NCBI GenBank assembly: GCA_964035795.1
Contig: OZ038326.1
Span: 5,817,759-5,881,758, forward strand
Reading direction: 5' to 3'
Source of the DNA: Pterobdella sp. o SKG-2022
Taxonomy: Eukaryota > Annelida > Clitellata > Hirudinida > Piscicolidae
Length of the DNA stretch: 64,000 nt
Shown here: one piece after another, positions 61,301 to 64,000 of the stretch
Layout: each line of letters opens with the position of its first letter
Position numbering within the stretch: position 1 is the stretch's first letter
Notes under the pieces: generated by a model
What the model was told of the DNA's origin: nothing
What the model saw: the letters and a program-made list of their open reading frames with translations, nothing else
Databases searched by the model: none
Made by a program: the position numbers and the translations under genes

Positions 61301-62885
61301 TTGATCTTTGTGACGAGGAGGTGGGGGTCTGACCCAACGTCGGCGCCGCGTCTCACCCTAACATCTTGCAGTGAGCTTCTGTAGCGTTTTCTCACCATGA
61401 CGAGGTCAATTCGATTTTCTGTCAGTTTAACCCAAGTGGCTTTGTGGCATTTCCGGTGCGAAAAGATTGTACCTCTAATAACGAGACTATTGGTGAAGCA
61501 GAAGTCAGCTAGCATTTCTTCATTTTCGTTCATTTCTCCAATTCCTTGTCTTCCCATCTTGCGCTCTCTATTAGTGTTGTTTGATCCAACCTTTGCATTG
61601 ATGTCCCCCATTAGGATAAGCATGTCTCTGTTCGGGATCTTGTCTAGAGCTGATTGGAGTTGGGCATAGAAGCTGTTCTTATCTTTCTTTCTGATGTGTT
61701 GGTGGGTGCATAACCCATAATAATAGACGTTTCTTTTGAAGCATGACTCGGAGCGTGCTTTGATGATGCGGTCTGACACAAAATTCCATCTCAGCAAACT
61801 GTTAGCAGCTTTTTTGGACAAAAGGATTCCTACACCAGCTTCATAGCGTTCTTCATTTTATGCCTGAATAGAGCAACATCTCCCCTGTCTTCACTTTGGT
61901 CTTTCCATGACCAGTCCAATGTACTTTGCACATGCCCATAAGTGTGAGGTTGTATTTCCGCATTTTCCTCGCTGCTTGTGCACATCTTCCGGTCTCCCAG
62001 AGTGTTTTCACATTCCACGTTTCCAGAAAAACAGAGCTGTGTGAGAACAATCTAGGATTTTTTATAAGACTGTTTCTGGGTGAGAATGGGTTTTCAGCCT
62101 TGGGAGTCACTGGGACACACAAGCCGTCCTACCACGTCAAAGTGGTGCATCATCGGGACGGTTATCACTTTTAAATTTATTTATTATTTTTATTTGATTT
62201 TTTCAGAAACTACAGGCACTAGTATGTTTTCTCAACCTGGTTACGACCCCAAACAGTTTACAATCAATGTAAAACTTTTTTATCTAGTAGAATTGCATTA
62301 AAATGTATTTTGGCTTTATTCAGTGAATTTGAATTATTAATTATAGATTAAAAATTTTAGTTAAATAATTATGTTGAAATTGAGAAATTGTTAAACAGCG
62401 GTTTTTAATAAGTTTTCATGAGGGATCAACAGACTAGAAAATAAATTTCAAATACTAAAATAAAAAATAAAATTTAATTAAAAAAGCTTAATAAAAACCA
62501 ATAAAAATTATTTAAAAAACGAAATATAATCCAATTAAAACAAAAAATTTAATATATTTCTAATAAAATTTTGAAAGCTGTAAAAATCAATAAGACTCCC
62601 ATAAATAATTGATCCATAACGCGAAAGCTTTGTGACAGTTTTTATCAATGAAATAATCTCATCTTTATCTTTTAACTAAGTACATCAAGCTACTCTATCG
62701 CTCCAACACATACGATACCTTGTGCTCACTATTCTACCTCTCTTCACAGATAATTGGAGCTCACAGTCTGCCTTACAAATGGCCTCATGAAGTGAGAGGA
62801 GAGAGGTTTTACCAAGTAGAAGTAAGGATTTATGGGGCCGAAAAGGACTTCCAGGTTAAAAAAACGCCCCAAGCCAAGAATAATG
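40310..62885 (+). CDS. PLCD: Phosphoinositide phospholipase C, delta-like (partial)
   Basis: Hydrolyses PIP2 to IP3 and diacylglycerol at the membrane. The exons are 40310-40441, 42371-42462, 47764-47912, 48108-49356, 49474-49578, 50714-50793, 50991-51066, 51371-51449, 51994-52102, 52310-52395, 56095-56215, 56400-56485, 56643-56725, 56969-57598, 57681-57771, 57922-58012, 58282-58370, 58812-58858, 59123-59183, 62207-62268 and 62750-62885. All phases agree (1218 codons), and the gene runs off the window. Domain order is PH ([18 protein letters not shown]), acidic insertion (48.1-49.3 kb), EF hands ([14 protein letters not shown]), X domain, X-Y linker of about 210 residues, Y domain, and the start of C2. 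The catalytic residues are present: [14 protein letters not shown] (His), CLELDCWDG (Glu, Asp), IIYHG (His), LSIENHCS (Glu), LKGK (Lys), and [15 protein letters not shown] (Arg). The linker and [20 protein letters not shown] favour the delta class. C2 calcium loops look diverged. The first exon is uncertain. Confidence 0.93.
42600..42655 (+). repeat. G-rich minisatellite, possible G-quadruplex
   Basis: Imperfect GTGAGTGCTAGGGTGGGT units directly follow the donor of the PLC exon ending at 42462. Two stretches each have four runs of at least three G: GGGTGGGTGAGTGCTAGGGG with CGGG, and GGGTAGGTGATAGGGTGGGT with GGG. Confidence 0.55.
43110..47275 (+). mobile_element. Near full-length CR1/L2-like LINE, decayed
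   Basis: Lies in PLC intron 3, sense to the gene. In order: a Ser/Thr-rich repetitive region (43230-43560); ORF1 remnants with an RRM-like [19 protein letters not shown] and CCHC knuckles ([19 protein letters not shown]) at 44150-44240; an APE endonuclease from about 44390 ([20 protein letters not shown]); reverse transcriptase 45276-46766 ([36 protein letters not shown]); and a C-terminal part past a stop codon ([17 protein letters not shown]). At least two frameshifts (near 44120 and 45240-45280) and the stop at 46764 disable it. The 3' end has TTGAGCGCCTCTGAAGC and an AATAAT tail, typical of the CR1/L2 group. Confidence 0.88.
50455..50713 (+). repeat. CA-rich tract before an acceptor
   Basis: ACAAATAAACATACAAC-type sequence runs for about 250 bases and ends in CACAAACAG at the acceptor of the PLC exon starting at 50714. 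Confidence 0.65.
51477..51815 (+). repeat. Interspersed repeat family X, copy C
   Basis: The cleanest copy: AGATTATACTGCTGTAGGCG, TCCCAGTAGCTGGGGTATAC, AGCAGTTGGC, CGTTCCCACACTTGAGCAGT, CGCCAAGCCAAATGACAACA, GGATATCAGTTTG, TATCCAGGTTATAAGCAGG and GGTGCAGTTTAACGTCA. It is about 335 bases long, in PLC intron 8 (between 51449 and 51994), sense to the gene. Confidence 0.75.
52455..55385 (-). mobile_element. LINE with PHD-like finger and internal deletion
   Basis: Antisense in the PLC intron 52396-56094. On the - strand: a Cys-rich PHD-like finger ([27 protein letters not shown]) near 54800-54910; a second Cys/His cluster at 54495-54605; an APE endonuclease start ([20 protein letters not shown]); RT beginnings ([45 protein letters not shown]). 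It then jumps to the C-terminal zinc motif [17 protein letters not shown] and a terminal [10 protein letters not shown] before a stop. The RT palm with the catalytic YxDD is absent. The element resembles the I/ingi-like group but I cannot fix the clade. Confidence 0.8.
55385..55560 (+). repeat. GT-rich minisatellite flanking the LINE
   Basis: Degenerate units like GTTGGGTTGGTGTGGCTGA repeat here and also on the other side of the LINE at 52396-52460 (TTGAGGTTGGGTTGGTGTGG). The LINE seems to have landed inside this intronic repeat. Confidence 0.6.
55763..55942 (-). repeat. tRNA-derived SINE, copy 6
   Basis: Read on the - strand: TTGGCTCGTATAGCTTAGTG, a changed anticodon arm, B-box GGTTCAATCCC, GGGCCGAC, then the body CAGTGTGTTTTTGCTAAATT and the tail ending ACATTACACT. 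It is the most diverged full-length copy, in the PLC intron 52396-56094. Confidence 0.85.
58541..58639 (+). repeat. SINE tail, copy 7 (no tRNA head)
   Basis: Only the body and tail are present: TGTTCCACAGTGTGTTTCGC, TACATTAAATTTGTATCAAG and TATAAATACCAAACTACATT. Loss of the head is what 5' truncation during LINE-driven copying produces. It lies in the PLC intron 58371-58811. Confidence 0.85.
59204..62179 (-). mobile_element. RTE-like LINE, nearly complete but dead
   Basis: Antisense in the PLC intron 59184-62206. On the - strand: 5' leader GATGCACCACTTTGACGTGG, endonuclease ([49 protein letters not shown]), reverse transcriptase ([49 protein letters not shown]), and C-terminus ([24 protein letters not shown]). 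It ends near GACCCTATGCTTCCTTAGAA with a TAA-type tail. Stops and frameshifts break it in several places. The blocks match the RTE clade seen in flatworms and molluscs. A 15-base direct repeat, TTTATTATTTTTATT, lies at 59189-59203 and 62180-62194. Confidence 0.88.
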
Positions 62886-63262
62886 GTAGGTTTTGTAGAA
62901 AAAGGGTTCATTTTTTATTGAGTAGTTTTTTTTTGAGTTATTTCTTTGTACTGTATTTCATTACATTGTATAAAAGTTTGTTGAGCTGTATCAAAAAGTA
63001 AACTTTCAGAAATATGAGTTAGATAGAAAACTAAAGAAAGAACTCAGTTGAAACATAAATAAATAAAATAAACCAATTAATGAAACAGAAATCAAATAAT
63101 TTCGTGCACAAATAACACACAAATCCCACATAACAACCACGCCACATATAGAAACCAAACCACACAAAACAACATAAATAGGTTTCAATCCCAGATGGGA
63201 CTCTGCTCTTAACTTCAGGATCAACTACCCTCATTTGGCCCTTGTTCTTTTTACCGGTTATT

Positions 63263-63444
63263 GATTTTTTCCAAAAGCCACAATAAAATGAATATAATTT
63301 CAGAACACTAGTTAGTTTATTAAGATACGAAGCTTTTCGTTATCAACGTAACATTTTCGAGTAAGAGTTTCTCATACTTGAAAATGTTACGTTGATAAAG
63401 AAAAGCTTCGTATCTTAATAAACTAACTAGTGTTCTGAAATTAT
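63263..63444 (+). mobile_element. Foldback element, copy 2 (near-perfect palindrome)
   Basis: Starts GATTTTTTCCAAAAGCCA like copy 1. Two arms of about 75 bases are almost exact reverse complements: left CAGAACACTAGTTAGTTTAT, AAGATACGAAGCTTTTCG and CAACGTAACATTTTCGAGTA; right the mirror, ending TAGTGTTCTGAAATTAT. The loop is a few bases (GAGTTTC). There is no coding capacity. Confidence 0.85.
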
Positions 63445-63515
63445 TAATTCTTATTATTATCATTTCTTTTATTTATGTTTTTCATTTCCATTATTTATTT
63501 TTTAATTATTATCAG

Positions 63516-63881
<366 letters not shown>

Positions 63882-64000
63882 AAAATGCAATGAATATAAG
63901 TTTTTTTTTTACTTTGTTCAATTTTATGAACATGTATTAATCATTTCTAAACCATTATTTGTTACATTAAACTTTTGTATCGGAACTTCAGTTTGTTCAA

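Overview
This is animal nuclear DNA: AT-rich, with spliced genes of metazoan families, SINEs, four LINE copies and a 200-base assembly gap. Seven protein-coding loci were rebuilt by splicing exons in frame and comparing the products with family patterns I remember; no search was run. The mix of genes (tektin, neuroligin-like, GT31 glycosyltransferases, GATOR1 subunit, phospholipase C), compact spacing of roughly 8-10 kb per gene and low GC suggest a bilaterian invertebrate. A lophotrochozoan such as a leech (Helobdella-like) is my best but tentative guess.

Layout. 1-5161 (+): the 3' part of a neuroligin-like adhesion receptor whose last exon carries the transmembrane helix, cytoplasmic tail and PDZ ligand. 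5527-7275 (-): a three-exon beta-1,3-galactosyltransferase-family enzyme, convergent with the neuroligin. 8001-10856 (-): an eight-exon tektin, closest to tektin-1. 11279-14505 (+): a five-exon MBLAC1-like metallo-beta-lactamase-fold hydrolase, divergent from the tektin. 16687-28652 (+): an eight-exon core-1 galactosyltransferase (C1GALT1) with an Asn- and Lys-rich C-terminal extension. 30602-36874 (-): NPRL2, first exon not found. 40310 to beyond the right edge (+): a delta-like phosphoinositide phospholipase C of at least 21 exons with a large acidic insertion between the PH domain and the EF hands.

The rest is introns, short intergenic DNA and transposons. There are seven copies of a SINE with a tRNA-Ile-like head, a second interspersed repeat family (three copies plus a fragment), two copies of a foldback element, one Penelope-like GIY-YIG fragment and four decayed LINEs. 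Of the LINEs, one is CR1/L2-like, one RTE-like, one unclassified with a Cys/His finger, and one has a PHD-like finger and an internal deletion. Three of the four LINEs lie inside the phospholipase C gene without breaking its exons.

The genes share no single pathway. Two glycosyltransferases of Golgi type lie 10 kb apart, and NPRL2 (amino-acid sensing to TORC1) is divergent from the phospholipase C (phosphoinositide signalling). The most unusual signal is at intron level. In at least five of the genes introns tend to start G/T-rich and end C/A-rich, so their two ends are complementary, and about half of the inferred donors have a pyrimidine at +3.
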